Origin: an uncultured Bacteroidota bacterium
Lineage (GTDB): Bacteria > Bacteroidota > Bacteroidia > Flavobacteriales > Flavobacteriaceae
Length of the DNA: 64,000 bases
Reading direction: 5' to 3'
Assembly: GCA_902520835.1 (NCBI GenBank)
Contig: CABYPD010000001.1
Coordinates: 124,001 to 188,000 of the forward strand
The notes under the pieces were generated by a model. It was given only the letters and a program-made list of their open reading frames with translations. It made no database searches and was not told the origin of the DNA. Shown here piece by piece: positions 19,257-29,581 of this stretch; positions within the stretch are counted from its first letter, which is position 1; each line of letters opens with the position of its first letter. The position numbers and the translations under genes are program-made.

Positions 19257-19697
19257 TTGAATCTTAACATAAAAATAGTCAAATCTAACAAGTTGCTTAA
19301 CCTTAGGAGTAAAATCTTAAGAAACAACATGAATCCATCTAAATGTATTTATCAAGGAGATGATAATGAAACATCATTTCATATTGGAGCTTACATTGAT
19401 GGAATTTTAGTAGGTGGAGTTTCAATTATAAAAAATAAATGTTCATATAAAGATTTTCCTAATTGTTATCAGCTTAGAGGTCTATTTGTTGATTTTAATC
19501 ATCAAAAAAAGGGTATCGGAAAGATGATAATTGAGAAAGTTGAATCTTTACTTAAAAATAAAAAAACTAGTTATTTATGGATGAATGCAAGAGTCAAAGC
19601 ACTTGACTTTTATTTAAAATTAAATTACACTAATTCTGAGATAACATACAATATAAACGAAATAGGTTTACACTACATGCTTTATAAAAAACTATGA
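19257..19697 (+). CDS. GNAT family N-acetyltransferase
   Basis: CYQLRGLFVDFNHQKKGIGKMIIEKVE acetyl-CoA binding motif. ORF-track start 19143 lies inside the tRNA; likely TTG start (19248 or 19257) because IVKSNKLLNLRSKILRNN precedes the first ATG at 19329. Confidence 0.78.
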   Translation: MNLNIKIVKSNKLLNLRSKILRNNMNPSKCIYQGDDNETSFHIGAYIDGILVGGVSIIKNKCSYKDFPNCYQLRGLFVDFNHQKKGIGKMIIEKVESLLKNKKTSYLWMNARVKALDFYLKLNYTNSEITYNINEIGLHYMLYKKL

Positions 19698-20410
19698 ATA
19701 AAAGTAAATTCTTTATTTTAATTATAATTTTAATTCATACATCAGAATTAATGTCACAGAAAATAGACTTAGATATTCTTCAAGGTAAAACGACTAGACA
19801 TCTTATTGGTGATACCGTTTTACTTGAAAAAGAGACATTTAAAGCATTTGAAAAAATGAGAAATGCAGCAATGAGGGATGGAATTAAAATTAAAATCATA
19901 TCTGGGCATAGAGATTTTGAAAGACAAACTTTGATTTGGAATTCTAAATTTATAAAGTTCACAAAAGAATTTAAATTAAAACCTGATGAGGCTATAAATG
20001 AAATTATAAGATTCTCTACCATACCTGGAACATCTAGACATCATTGGGGAACAGAGATAGATATAATTGATGAAGATTTTAAAAATGAAAAAAACCCATT
20101 AATATCTGAAAAATATGAGTCGGGGGGTATTTATAATAAATTGAAAAAATGGATGGATTTGAATTCCGAAAAATTTGGTTTTTATCTAACCTACACGAAT
20201 GATGAACAAAGAAAAGGATTTGAATATGAACCATGGCATTACAGCTATAAGCCTATTTCAAAAAATCTATTTGAAGAACTTAAAAAAAATGATATTTCAA
20301 AAATAATATCTGATCTTGAAATTATGGGTAAAGAATATTTTACGAAAGAATTTATCGAAAAATATATTAATGAAAATATTCTAGGTGTTAATAAAGAACT
20401 TGAGCTGTAA
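19694..20410 (+). CDS. M15 family D-alanyl-D-alanine carboxypeptidase (VanY-like), exported
   Basis: IISGHRDFERQTLIWN, GTSRHHWGTEIDI, FEYEPWHYSYKP zinc-peptidase motifs. Confidence 0.9.
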   Translation: MNKSKFFILIIILIHTSELMSQKIDLDILQGKTTRHLIGDTVLLEKETFKAFEKMRNAAMRDGIKIKIISGHRDFERQTLIWNSKFIKFTKEFKLKPDEAINEIIRFSTIPGTSRHHWGTEIDIIDEDFKNEKNPLISEKYESGGIYNKLKKWMDLNSEKFGFYLTYTNDEQRKGFEYEPWHYSYKPISKNLFEELKKNDISKIISDLEIMGKEYFTKEFIEKYINENILGVNKELEL

Positions 20411-20425
20411 ATTAATATTATATCT

Positions 20426-20433
20426 TAAATTTG
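20426..20433 (+). promoter_or_regulatory. Candidate -7 element (TAAATTTG) upstream of gpmI
   Basis: Matches Bacteroidota consensus TAnnTTTG; 17 nt upstream of the start codon. Confidence 0.45.
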
Positions 20434-20449
20434 TAGATACAAAATTAAT

Positions 20450-21973
20450 TTGAAAGAAAAAAAACAAAGTATTTTAATTATTCTTGATGGCTGGGGAATA
20501 TCAAATAATTCAGAGTTCTCAGCTATTGATCAGGCTAAGACGCCTTTTTTCGATAGTCTTATTAAGAAATATCCAAATGCTAAACTATTAACTCATGGTG
20601 AAAATGTTGGGCTTCCAAATGGGCAAATGGGTAATAGTGAAGTAGGCCACATAAATATTGGGGCTGGAAGAATTGTTTACCAAGAATTAGCAAAAATTAA
20701 TCGTGATATCATTAATAAGACAATCGATGAAAATAAAAAACTGATCGAGGCTTTTAATTATTGCAAATCAAATAAAAAAAAGCTTCATTTTATTGGCCTT
20801 GTGTCTGATGGCGGAGTTCACTCCCACATAGATCATGTTAAACACCTAATTAATCTGTCTAAAACTCATGACTTAAAAGATGTATTTATTCACGCCTTCA
20901 CTGATGGTAGAGATGTTGATCCAAAATCTGGAATTAGTATGATTAATGAACTTGTAGAATCCATGGAAGGAACAAATGCAAAACTTGCGAGTGTTTGCGG
21001 CAGATATTATGGAATGGATAGAGATAAAAGATGGGAAAGAACTAAAAAAGCATATGATTTGATTGTTAATGGAATTGGAAAAAAATCAAATGAAATTGAA
21101 AAATCGATTATTGATTCTTACAACAATAAAATAACTGATGAATTTATAGAGCCCATAGTAATTGTTGACAATAAAAATCTTCCGTTAGCAAAAATTGAAG
21201 ATAATGATGTTGTTATATTTTTTAATTTCAGAACGGATAGAGGAAGACAACTAACCGAAGTATTAACTCAAAATGATTTTAATGATTTTTCAATGAAGAA
21301 ATTGAACTTGAAATTCTTAACAATGACCAATTACAATGATGAATATAAAAATATTGATTGTATTTACGATAATGAAAATTTAAGTCAAACATTGGGTGAA
21401 GTTTTAGAACAAAACAAGAGAACTCAAATTAGAATTGCAGAAACAGAAAAGTATCCCCATGTCACATTTTTCTTCAATGGAGGAAAAGAATCACCTTTTA
21501 AGAATGAAATAAGAATCATGTGTCCATCTCCTAAAGTTGCAACTTATGATTTAAAACCTGAGATGAGTGCGTATGAAATTAAGGATTCTATAATACCAGA
21601 AATAAATTCAAATTCCGCTGACTTTATTTGCTTAAATTTTGCAAACCCTGATATGGTAGGACATACCGGAAACTTTGATGCTGCTGTTAAAGCATGTGAA
21701 ACAGTTGATATTTGCTTAAAGGAAATCGTTGAATCTTCAATTAATAATAATTACTCAATTATAATTATTGCTGATCATGGTAATAGTGATGTTATGAAAA
21801 ATAATGATGGTTCACCTAATACGGCGCATACTACAAATCCAGTTCCTATTATTGTTATAGATTCAAAAACTGATAAAGTTGATGATGGTATCTTAGCTGA
21901 TATTGCCCCAACTATTCTAAATATTATGGATATTGACATTCCAGAGAAAATGTCAGGAAAAATTTTAATATGA
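20450..21973 (+). CDS. gpmI: 2,3-bisphosphoglycerate-independent phosphoglycerate mutase
   Basis: ILIILDGWGIS, GQMGNSEVGHINIGAGR, HAFTDGRDVDPKS, ADHGNSDVM. TTG start. Confidence 0.97.
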   Translation: MKEKKQSILIILDGWGISNNSEFSAIDQAKTPFFDSLIKKYPNAKLLTHGENVGLPNGQMGNSEVGHINIGAGRIVYQELAKINRDIINKTIDENKKLIEAFNYCKSNKKKLHFIGLVSDGGVHSHIDHVKHLINLSKTHDLKDVFIHAFTDGRDVDPKSGISMINELVESMEGTNAKLASVCGRYYGMDRDKRWERTKKAYDLIVNGIGKKSNEIEKSIIDSYNNKITDEFIEPIVIVDNKNLPLAKIEDNDVVIFFNFRTDRGRQLTEVLTQNDFNDFSMKKLNLKFLTMTNYNDEYKNIDCIYDNENLSQTLGEVLEQNKRTQIRIAETEKYPHVTFFFNGGKESPFKNEIRIMCPSPKVATYDLKPEMSAYEIKDSIIPEINSNSADFICLNFANPDMVGHTGNFDAAVKACETVDICLKEIVESSINNNYSIIIIADHGNSDVMKNNDGSPNTAHTTNPVPIIVIDSKTDKVDDGILADIAPTILNIMDIDIPEKMSGKILI

Positions 21974-22518
21974 AAAGTATAATAAAACTTAGTCTACTAT
22001 TTATTTTATTTATTGGTTGTAATGGTAAAATAAAAAAAGAAAATAATGTTGATAATGAAGATATTGAGTACGTAGATTTAATTGGTAAATTTAAAAGAGT
22101 AGAACTTGAGACACATCCATTTATTAAAGATTCTTTTAAACTGAATTATACTGATTATAAAGTAGACCAGGATGTATTAAAAAAAATTAAACCATTACTT
22201 AAAAGAGATATTAGTATCAAAGTAATTATGGGTACTTGGTGTGAAGACAGTAGATTACTAGTTCCTCAATTTTTTAAAGTAATGGATAAATTAAGATTTA
22301 ATAAAAGAAAAATTGAGCTAATTGGGTTGGATAATGAAAAAAAATCACCAGAAAACTATCACGAAATTTATGAAATATTAAATGTTCCAACATTTATATT
22401 CTACAGGAAAGAAAAAGAAATAAATAGAATAGTAGAAATAACTATTGAAACCTTGGAAAAAGATATTTTTAGTATTCTTAGTGATAGTGGCTATGAAAAT
22501 GCTTACTATGGATTCTAA
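21970..22518 (+). CDS. Thioredoxin family lipoprotein
   Basis: Lipobox LFIGC; VIMGTWCEDSRLLVPQF and NVPTFIFY thioredoxin-fold motifs. Confidence 0.82.
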   Translation: MKSIIKLSLLFILFIGCNGKIKKENNVDNEDIEYVDLIGKFKRVELETHPFIKDSFKLNYTDYKVDQDVLKKIKPLLKRDISIKVIMGTWCEDSRLLVPQFFKVMDKLRFNKRKIELIGLDNEKKSPENYHEIYEILNVPTFIFYRKEKEINRIVEITIETLEKDIFSILSDSGYENAYYGF

Positions 22519-23320
22519 AAAAATAGTAATTAAGACAGAGGAAGAAATTGAATTAATTAGAGAAAGTGCTTTATTAGTTTCAAAAACCTTAGGACTTATA
22601 GCCAAGGAAATTAAACCTGGGGAAAATTCATTAAAGCTTGATAAGATTGCAGAAGAATTTATTAGAGATAATGGTGGAGAACCTGGTTTTTTAGGAATGT
22701 ATGGATTTCCAAACACTCTGTGTGTGAGCCCAAATCAAGAAGTAGTACATGGAATTCCAAATGAAATACCATTTGAAAATGGGGATATTATATCAGTCGA
22801 TTGTGGTGTTCTTAAAAATGAATTCTATGGAGATCACGCTTACACATTTCAAGTTGGTGAAGTAACTGATGAAATAAAAAAACTATTAAATGTTACTAAA
22901 AAATCTCTTTATGAGGGTATAAGAGAATTTAAAATTGGAAATAGAGTTGGAGATATTAGCTATGCAATACAAAACTATAATGAAAAAAATGGTTATGGTG
23001 TTGTAAAAGATTTAGTTGGTCATGGATTAGGTAAAAGTTTACATGAAAAACCTGAGGTTCCAAACTTTGGAAGAAGAGGTAATGGAAAATCCCTTGTTAA
23101 TGGAATGGTTTTGGCAATCGAGCCTATGATTAATTTAGGAACTGATAAAGTTCTACATTTAAATGATGGGTGGACTATTGAAACAGCAGATAAAAAACCG
23201 AGTGCTCATTTTGAGCATAATGTGGCATTAATAAATGGTCAAATAAAACTTTTATCCACTTTTAAATATATATATGATGCATTAGGAATTGAATCAAATG
23301 AAGAAAACGAATTTAAATAA
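22499..23320 (+). CDS. map: Type I methionine aminopeptidase
   Basis: GDIISVDCGVLKNEFYGDHAYTF, VKDLVGHGLGKSLHEKPEVPNFG, MVLAIEPMI. Start ATG 22499 or 22508; ORF-track start 22445 is inside the previous gene. Confidence 0.95.
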   Translation: MLTMDSKKIVIKTEEEIELIRESALLVSKTLGLIAKEIKPGENSLKLDKIAEEFIRDNGGEPGFLGMYGFPNTLCVSPNQEVVHGIPNEIPFENGDIISVDCGVLKNEFYGDHAYTFQVGEVTDEIKKLLNVTKKSLYEGIREFKIGNRVGDISYAIQNYNEKNGYGVVKDLVGHGLGKSLHEKPEVPNFGRRGNGKSLVNGMVLAIEPMINLGTDKVLHLNDGWTIETADKKPSAHFEHNVALINGQIKLLSTFKYIYDALGIESNEENEFK

Positions 23321-23322
23321 AT

Positions 23323-24087
23323 ATGAATTTCATAGTAAGATTATTTCTTAATTTATTTCCAAGAACATTTCTAATTAGAACAAGTCTTTTATTTAAACCT
23401 TTTTTTGATGTTTTTTTTAAGGGAACAAAATTTACTGATCCAATTAATAATAAATCTTATTCTTACTTTTTTCCCTACGGATATAATAAACGAAGAAAAA
23501 ATGCTTTATGTCCAGGAACATTTTCTCTTGAGAGACATCGGTTATTGTGGCTTTATTTAAAAAAAGAAACTGACTTTTTTAATTCAAACAATAAAATACT
23601 TCATTTCGCTCCTGAACAATGTTTTCATAAATTTTTTAAATTATTTTTTAAAAATTATACCTCGACTGACTTAAATTCACCAATTGTTGATATTAAAGCT
23701 GATATATGTAATCTACCATTTAATGACAACTCTTTTGATTATATTTTGTGTAATCATGTCTTAGAACATATATATGATGACGAAAAGGCCATGAAAGAAA
23801 TCTTTAGAGTATTAAATAAAAATGGAATTGCAATTTTACAAGTGCCTATAGATATAAAAAGTAATTTAACTCATGAAGGAAGAGATATAGATGATAAAGA
23901 AGTTAGGAACAAACTTTTTGGACAATATGATCACTTAAGAATGTATGGTTTAGATTATTTTAAAAAATTAAAAAAAGTTGGTTTTAATGTAAAAAACATA
24001 GATTATCTATCAAAACTTACCCAAGAAGAAGCAGAAAAGTTCTCATTAATAAATGCTGGAACTATTCCAGTTTGTATTAAGGATTAA
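23323..24087 (+). CDS. Class I SAM-dependent methyltransferase
   Basis: ILHFAPEQCFHKFF, DICNLPFNDNSFDYILCNHVLEHIYDDEKAMKEIFRVLNKNGIAILQVP. Confidence 0.87.
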   Translation: MNFIVRLFLNLFPRTFLIRTSLLFKPFFDVFFKGTKFTDPINNKSYSYFFPYGYNKRRKNALCPGTFSLERHRLLWLYLKKETDFFNSNNKILHFAPEQCFHKFFKLFFKNYTSTDLNSPIVDIKADICNLPFNDNSFDYILCNHVLEHIYDDEKAMKEIFRVLNKNGIAILQVPIDIKSNLTHEGRDIDDKEVRNKLFGQYDHLRMYGLDYFKKLKKVGFNVKNIDYLSKLTQEEAEKFSLINAGTIPVCIKD

Positions 24088-25153
24088 TAAATAGTTTTTT
24101 AAAACCAAAGGAAGAATATTCTGCTACATTATTTAATGAATCTACATAAATAATAAAAGAATCTATTTCATCATTAACTTCGGTTAATTTAATCGCATTA
24201 TCAATATCACCTACCATCATAGCTGTAGCAAATGCATCTGCTGTAAAACAACTTTCGCTAATGACTGAGGCACTTAAAACATTTGTTTCTTGAGATTTAC
24301 CATTGATTGGATTTATTGTATGAACATACTTTTTTCCTGATTTGGGATCAATTTTATAATTACGATAGTTACCTGATGTGGCTATAGAAATATTTTCAAG
24401 TTCTAATAGTTTGTAATAATTGCTTTCACTTTTTAAATCAGGATTATTTATAGCAATTTTCCATTTCGAGTTTTTTAGAATATTTATTCCACTGGACTTT
24501 ATTTCACCACCAATATCAATCAAATAATTTGAAACACCTTTAGACTCAATATAATTTGAAATAACATCAACTGCATATCCTTTAGCAATAGCATTAAAAT
24601 CTAGTTTTGTCCTAATATTTTCTTTGTTTAGTTTACGATTATTAATTGAAATTTTATCAAAACCAACAGACATCATTATATTAATAATTGAGTCATCATT
24701 GATATTATTCTGAATTTTGTTAGGACCAAATCCATAATATTCAAGTAATAAACCTATTGATGGATCAAAAAGACCATTGGTTTTTTTATGTAATGATTTA
24801 GACTTGTTGTAAACATCAAAAAATAAATCATCAACATCAATATCATCTCCACTATTAATTTTAGATATTACAGATGAATTAACATATGTTGATAATGAGT
24901 TATTAAAACCTTCAAAAATAGAATCAAGATTTTGTCTTGAAATTAGCTGATCTTCCTCAGAAAACATTTTAATATCATAATATGTTCCAAATGTATATCC
25001 AGTCAAATTAGTGAAATTTGTACTAGAGCTGCAAGAATATAAAAAAATTACAATGAGAAACAAAAGGTACTTTGAAATCTTAGCCTCCAAAATCGTCAAA
25101 TCTAATATTCTCTGGCGGCACGCCGAAATCAAGAGCCATTTTTTCAACGGCAA
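24077..25153 (-). CDS. apbE: FAD:protein FMN transferase (ApbE); 5' boundary uncertain (real start likely below 25080)
   Basis: [70 protein letters not shown]. Region above 25080 overlaps nqrF and is probably not translated in this frame. Confidence 0.9.
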   Translation of the reverse strand: MPLKKWLLISACRQRILDLTILEAKISKYLLFLIVIFLYSCSSSTNFTNLTGYTFGTYYDIKMFSEEDQLISRQNLDSIFEGFNNSLSTYVNSSVISKINSGDDIDVDDLFFDVYNKSKSLHKKTNGLFDPSIGLLLEYYGFGPNKIQNNINDDSIINIMMSVGFDKISINNRKLNKENIRTKLDFNAIAKGYAVDVISNYIESKGVSNYLIDIGGEIKSSGINILKNSKWKIAINNPDLKSESNYYKLLELENISIATSGNYRNYKIDPKSGKKYVHTINPINGKSQETNVLSASVISESCFTADAFATAMMVGDIDNAIKLTEVNDEIDSFIIYVDSLNNVAEYSSFGFKKLFINP

Positions 25154-26378
25154 GATTCATAAGTGGAGGTCCACAGTAATAAACTTCAATGTCTTCAGGT
25201 GATTCGTGAAAATTTAAATAATTATCAATAACAGCTTGATGAATAAAACCTACAAACCCATCGCCATCGCCATCTAACCCGTCTTTAACCTTCCAATTAT
25301 CCTCTTCTAAAGGTTCTGATAATGATATATAAAATTTAAAATTTGGAAAATCTTTTTCTAAAGCTCTAAAATGGTCAACATAAAACAACTCTCTTTTTGA
25401 TCTTCCACCATACCAAAAATTAACTTTTCTTCCACTCTTTATGGTTCTAAATAACTGATATAGATGAGATCTCATAGGAGCCATACCAGCTCCACCACCA
25501 ACATAAAGCATTTCAGCCTCTGAATCATTTATAAAAAATTCACCATAAGGTCCAGAAATTGTTACAGTATCACCAGGTTTTTTTGAAAAAATATATGATG
25601 AGGCAATTCCAGGATTAACATCCATCCATCCATTTTTATTTCTATCCCAGGGTGGTGTAGCAATTCGAACATTAAGCATTATTTCTTTACCTTCTGCAGG
25701 ATAAGAAGCCATTGAATAAGCTCTTTCAACGTCATCATCATTTTTCATTTTTAAATTCCATAATCCAAAGTTATCCCACTCTAATTTAAATTTTTCGGGA
25801 TCATCTGGGTGTTCTTTTGGATGAGAAGTTATATCAATATCATTGTAATTAACTTCGCATTTAGGAATTTCGATTTGTATGTACCCTCCAGCCTTATAAT
25901 TCATCTCTTCAGGTATTTCAACAACAAATTCTTTAATAAAAGAAGCTACGTTATAATTTCTAACAACTTTAGCTTCATATTTTTTAATTCCGAAAACCTC
26001 TTCTGGGACATGAATATTCATATTTTCCTTTACTTTTACTTGACATCCTAATCTCCATCCTTCTTTGATTTCTTTTCTGGAAAAATGTGGTTTTTCTGTT
26101 GGTAGTATTTCACCACCCCCATCATTAACTATACACTTACATTGAATACAAGTACCTCCTCCACCGCAAGCTGATGGTAAAAAAACTTTATTGTCTCCTA
26201 AGGTTGTTAACAATGTGCTGCCAGAACTAACCTCAATTTCTTTTTCATCATTAATTAATATTTTAACAGGGCCTGACGGAAGTAATTTAGATTTTACACC
26301 TAAAAGCATAGCAACTAAGATGTATATAACTAAAATGAAAATTATAGTACTAACAAGTATATATGTAAAAACACTCAT
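25080..26378 (-). CDS. nqrF: Na+-translocating NADH:quinone reductase subunit F
   Basis: 2Fe-2S ferredoxin domain [19 protein letters not shown] domain [26 protein letters not shown]-term DDFGG. Confidence 0.97.
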   Translation of the reverse strand: MSVFTYILVSTIIFILVIYILVAMLLGVKSKLLPSGPVKILINDEKEIEVSSGSTLLTTLGDNKVFLPSACGGGGTCIQCKCIVNDGGGEILPTEKPHFSRKEIKEGWRLGCQVKVKENMNIHVPEEVFGIKKYEAKVVRNYNVASFIKEFVVEIPEEMNYKAGGYIQIEIPKCEVNYNDIDITSHPKEHPDDPEKFKLEWDNFGLWNLKMKNDDDVERAYSMASYPAEGKEIMLNVRIATPPWDRNKNGWMDVNPGIASSYIFSKKPGDTVTISGPYGEFFINDSEAEMLYVGGGAGMAPMRSHLYQLFRTIKSGRKVNFWYGGRSKRELFYVDHFRALEKDFPNFKFYISLSEPLEEDNWKVKDGLDGDGDGFVGFIHQAVIDNYLNFHESPEDIEVYYCGPPLMNLAVEKMALDFGVPPENIRFDDFGG

Positions 26379-26381
26379 AAA

Positions 26382-27002
26382 TTACAATTTTATACCCATA
26401 AAGCTCATAAAGCCTAAGGCCATTAATCCGGTTATTATAAAGGTGATACCTAAGCCTTTTAATGGAGCTGGAACGTTAGAGTAAGCAATTTTTTCTCTTA
26501 TTGCAGCAATTGCTACAATTGCCAAAAACCACCCGATTCCTGATCCAAAACCATATACTGCAGCTTCAGAAACACCCGAAAAATCTTTAATTTGCATAAA
26601 AAGGGACCCCCCCAAAATAGCACAGTTTACTGCTATAAGGGGAAGAAAAATTCCTAATGAGCCATAGAGTGCTGGTGAAAACTTTTCTACTATCATTTCA
26701 ACTAATTGAACCATTGAGGCAATTACAGCAATAAACATTATTAGACTTAAAAAACTCAGATCTAGGTCTGCATATTCTGGACCAATCCATTTAAGAGCAC
26801 CGTCAACTAGTAGATACTCATAAATTAAATAATTTAAAGGTACAGTAATAGTGAGAACAAAAATAACAGCTAGTCCCATACCAACTCCATTCTTAAGTGT
26901 TTTTGAAATGGCTAGATATGAGCACATTCCAAGAAAATAAGCAAAAACCATATTTTCTATGAAAATACTTTTGATAAATAAATTAGCGTACTCTTCAAAC
27001 AT
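26382..27002 (-). CDS. nqrE: NQR subunit E
   Basis: [45 protein letters not shown]. Confidence 0.97.
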   Translation of the reverse strand: MFEEYANLFIKSIFIENMVFAYFLGMCSYLAISKTLKNGVGMGLAVIFVLTITVPLNYLIYEYLLVDGALKWIGPEYADLDLSFLSLIMFIAVIASMVQLVEMIVEKFSPALYGSLGIFLPLIAVNCAILGGSLFMQIKDFSGVSEAAVYGFGSGIGWFLAIVAIAAIREKIAYSNVPAPLKGLGITFIITGLMALGFMSFMGIKL

Positions 27003-27007
27003 AACTA

Positions 27008-27694
27008 TTAACCTTCTTCAATTAATTTTTCATTTCTAGACCTCTGAATCCATATAATAATTCCAACAGTAATTAATGCCATTGGAGATAATAACATTAA
27101 TCCATTATTCTCATATCCCATTTCATAAACAAAATCTGGAATAACTTGATAGCCCATTAAATTACCAGAGCCTAAAAGCTCTCTGAAAAAAGCTACCAAA
27201 ATCAAAATTACTCCATAACCTATTGCGTTTCCAATTCCATCAAGCAAAGACTTGAATACTCCATTTCCAAGAGCAAAAGCTTCTAGCCTACCCATTACAA
27301 TACAATTTGTAACAATCAAACCAATAAAAATTGAAAGTTCTTTACTAACATCATAGGCATAAGCTTTTAAAAATTGATCAACTAAAGCAACTAAAGATGA
27401 TATAACCACTAAAAAGACTATAATTCGAATTCTGTTGGGAATAAGATTTCTTAATACAGAAATAATAACATTACTAAAAGCCATTACAAAAATTACAGAA
27501 AGGGTCATCACAATAGCTGGTTTTAGCTGAACTGTAATAGCTAAAGCTGAACATATTCCTAAAACCTGAACCGTGATTGGATTATTATCGTCAAGTGGAT
27601 CTGAAAGTAACTTCTTATTCTTTTTTGAAAATATAGGTTCACTGTTTTTGCCTATAAAGAGAATTAATGGTTTTTTGTTTTTATTTTTTTTCAT
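27008..27694 (-). CDS. nqrD: NQR subunit D
   Basis: [52 protein letters not shown]. Confidence 0.97.
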   Translation of the reverse strand: MKKNKNKKPLILFIGKNSEPIFSKKNKKLLSDPLDDNNPITVQVLGICSALAITVQLKPAIVMTLSVIFVMAFSNVIISVLRNLIPNRIRIIVFLVVISSLVALVDQFLKAYAYDVSKELSIFIGLIVTNCIVMGRLEAFALGNGVFKSLLDGIGNAIGYGVILILVAFFRELLGSGNLMGYQVIPDFVYEMGYENNGLMLLSPMALITVGIIIWIQRSRNEKLIEEG

Positions 27695-27700
27695 TTTTCT

Positions 27701-28426
27701 TTAAAGTTGTGCTATCTCTAACTTTTTAAGATATGGTAAATAATTATTCAGTCTCTCTTTAATCATATCGGTAACACCATCTCCAGTAATTGTTGAACCA
27801 GAAATAGCATCCACCTCATGATCATCCTTATCAGAATTACTTGGATCATTATTTCCTTTTAAAACAGTTATTCCAACTAATTGACCATCCTTATTAAATA
27901 CTTTTTCGTCGATAAAACTTTCTTTAAACCAATCTTTTGTAATCTCAGCACCTAGCCCAGCAGTTTCTCCTTTATGATCAAAAGAAACACCATTTATAGT
28001 ATTAAAATCTGATTTGAGAGAAATATATCCCCAAATTGCATCCCAAAGTCCAACACCTCTCAATTCGATAATATAATATCGTTGAGAATCAATATCAGCA
28101 ATGTAAAGAGGAAAATGTTGATCTTTATAATCCTTTTTTAATTCCTTGGCAAGGTTTAAATCTGAAAATGGATTTAAAGATTCATTAATTGATCCATCCA
28201 TTTTTAATGCTAATTCTTGAGTAATATATCTACTGTAAGACTCCTCAGCTTCTTCTCTAGAAACATTTATACCCACCGTGGACAATATGTTCTGCATTTT
28301 CTCATTCTTAACATTCTCATCTTGCAAAGGCTTCAAAGTTTGGGAAGTATATGCAAGTATTGATGCAATACCAACAATCATGATACCTACAAATAAAAAA
28401 GTATAAATGTTAGAATCTCTATTCAT
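27701..28426 (-). CDS. nqrC: NQR subunit C
   Basis: FMN-binding domain GLWDAIWGYISL, GETAGLGAEI, DAISGSTITGDGV. Confidence 0.96.
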   Translation of the reverse strand: MNRDSNIYTFLFVGIMIVGIASILAYTSQTLKPLQDENVKNEKMQNILSTVGINVSREEAEESYSRYITQELALKMDGSINESLNPFSDLNLAKELKKDYKDQHFPLYIADIDSQRYYIIELRGVGLWDAIWGYISLKSDFNTINGVSFDHKGETAGLGAEITKDWFKESFIDEKVFNKDGQLVGITVLKGNNDPSNSDKDDHEVDAISGSTITGDGVTDMIKERLNNYLPYLKKLEIAQL

Positions 28427-29580
28427 TAAGCTGTTTTTAATTGATTTTTAACTCTTTGTTCTCTTTTTTTAATGTTTGATTCTAAAACATAGTGATCAAT
28501 TGTAGGTGCAAAAACATTCATTAATAAGATTGCTAACATAACACCTTCAGGATATGCAGGATTAAAAACTCTAATAAGAATACATAAAACACCAACTAGT
28601 ATTCCATAAATCCATTTTCCTTTCATTGTTTGTGCAGCAGATACAGGATCGGTTGCCATAAATACAATTCCAAAAGCAAATCCACCAACAATTAAATGAC
28701 TCATCCAATTAAAACTCATAAGGGCATTGGCTCCCCATAGGTTGAATAAATATCCAGTAATTGCAGCTCCAATTACTCCACCAAGCATAATTCTCCAACT
28801 CCCAACTCCAGTATATATTAAAATGAAAGCTCCAATTAAAACCATCAGGGTTGATGTTTCGGCAATTGATCCTGGTATTGAACCAATAAACATTTCCATT
28901 ATACCAAATTGTTCAGGTGAATTTCCAGCTGCAAGCATTCCAAGAATGGTTTCACCAGAAACACCATCAACATTTGAAGCCTCTGATACCCATACCTGAT
29001 TTCCAGACATATAAGTTGGATACGCAAAAAATGCAAATGCACGGGCGGTGAGTGCAGGATTGAGTATATTCATGCCGGTTCCTCCAAATGCTTCCTTACC
29101 AATAACTACAGCAAAAGCTACTGAAGCACCTACCATCCATAAAGGAATGTCTACAGGCATTATCATTGGAATTAAAAGACCAGTAACAAGATATCCTTCA
29201 TTAACTTGATGTCCTCTTAAAATAGCAAATAAAAACTCAAGAGATAAACCAACAATATATGAAACAGCAATCATTGGAATAATTTTGTAAGATCCATGTA
29301 TTATTGCATCAAGTGTAGTGAAAGCTTCAGAAGTTTGTATCAAATATTGATAACCAGTATTGTAAATTCCATAAAATAATGCCGGTAAAAGGGCAATAAT
29401 AACTGTAATCATTACTCTTTTTAAATCAATTGCATCTCTTATGTGAGCTCCTGTTTTTGATGTGTGATTTGGCACAAACAAAAAAGTTTCAAAAGCATCA
29501 AATGCAGGATAAAGTTTTTCTAATTTTTGTCCCTTTTCAAAAGGCTTTTTTAAATTATCAAGGGTTTTTCTAATCTTCAT
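28426..29580 (-). CDS. nqrB: NQR subunit B
   Basis: KTGAHIRDAIDLKRVMITV, GGTGMNILNPALTARAFAFFAYP, FMATDPVSAAQTMKGKWIYG. Confidence 0.97.
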   Translation of the reverse strand: MKIRKTLDNLKKPFEKGQKLEKLYPAFDAFETFLFVPNHTSKTGAHIRDAIDLKRVMITVIIALLPALFYGIYNTGYQYLIQTSEAFTTLDAIIHGSYKIIPMIAVSYIVGLSLEFLFAILRGHQVNEGYLVTGLLIPMIMPVDIPLWMVGASVAFAVVIGKEAFGGTGMNILNPALTARAFAFFAYPTYMSGNQVWVSEASNVDGVSGETILGMLAAGNSPEQFGIMEMFIGSIPGSIAETSTLMVLIGAFILIYTGVGSWRIMLGGVIGAAITGYLFNLWGANALMSFNWMSHLIVGGFAFGIVFMATDPVSAAQTMKGKWIYGILVGVLCILIRVFNPAYPEGVMLAILLMNVFAPTIDHYVLESNIKKREQRVKNQLKTA

Positions 29581-29581
29581 T

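Noticed and set aside
19136-19330. 64-aa minus ORF across tRNA-Gly
   Set aside because: Contains the translated tRNA sequence (GSSSVGRASAFQAECRRFEPGLP), a classic false ORF.
22378-22716. 112-aa minus ORF antisense to the thioredoxin and map genes
   Set aside because: Spans the junction of two supported genes; spurious.
25080-25153. N-terminal extension of apbE into nqrF
   Set aside because: Sequence [24 protein letters not shown] is antisense-like frame overlap with the conserved nqrF C-terminus; no ApbE homology.
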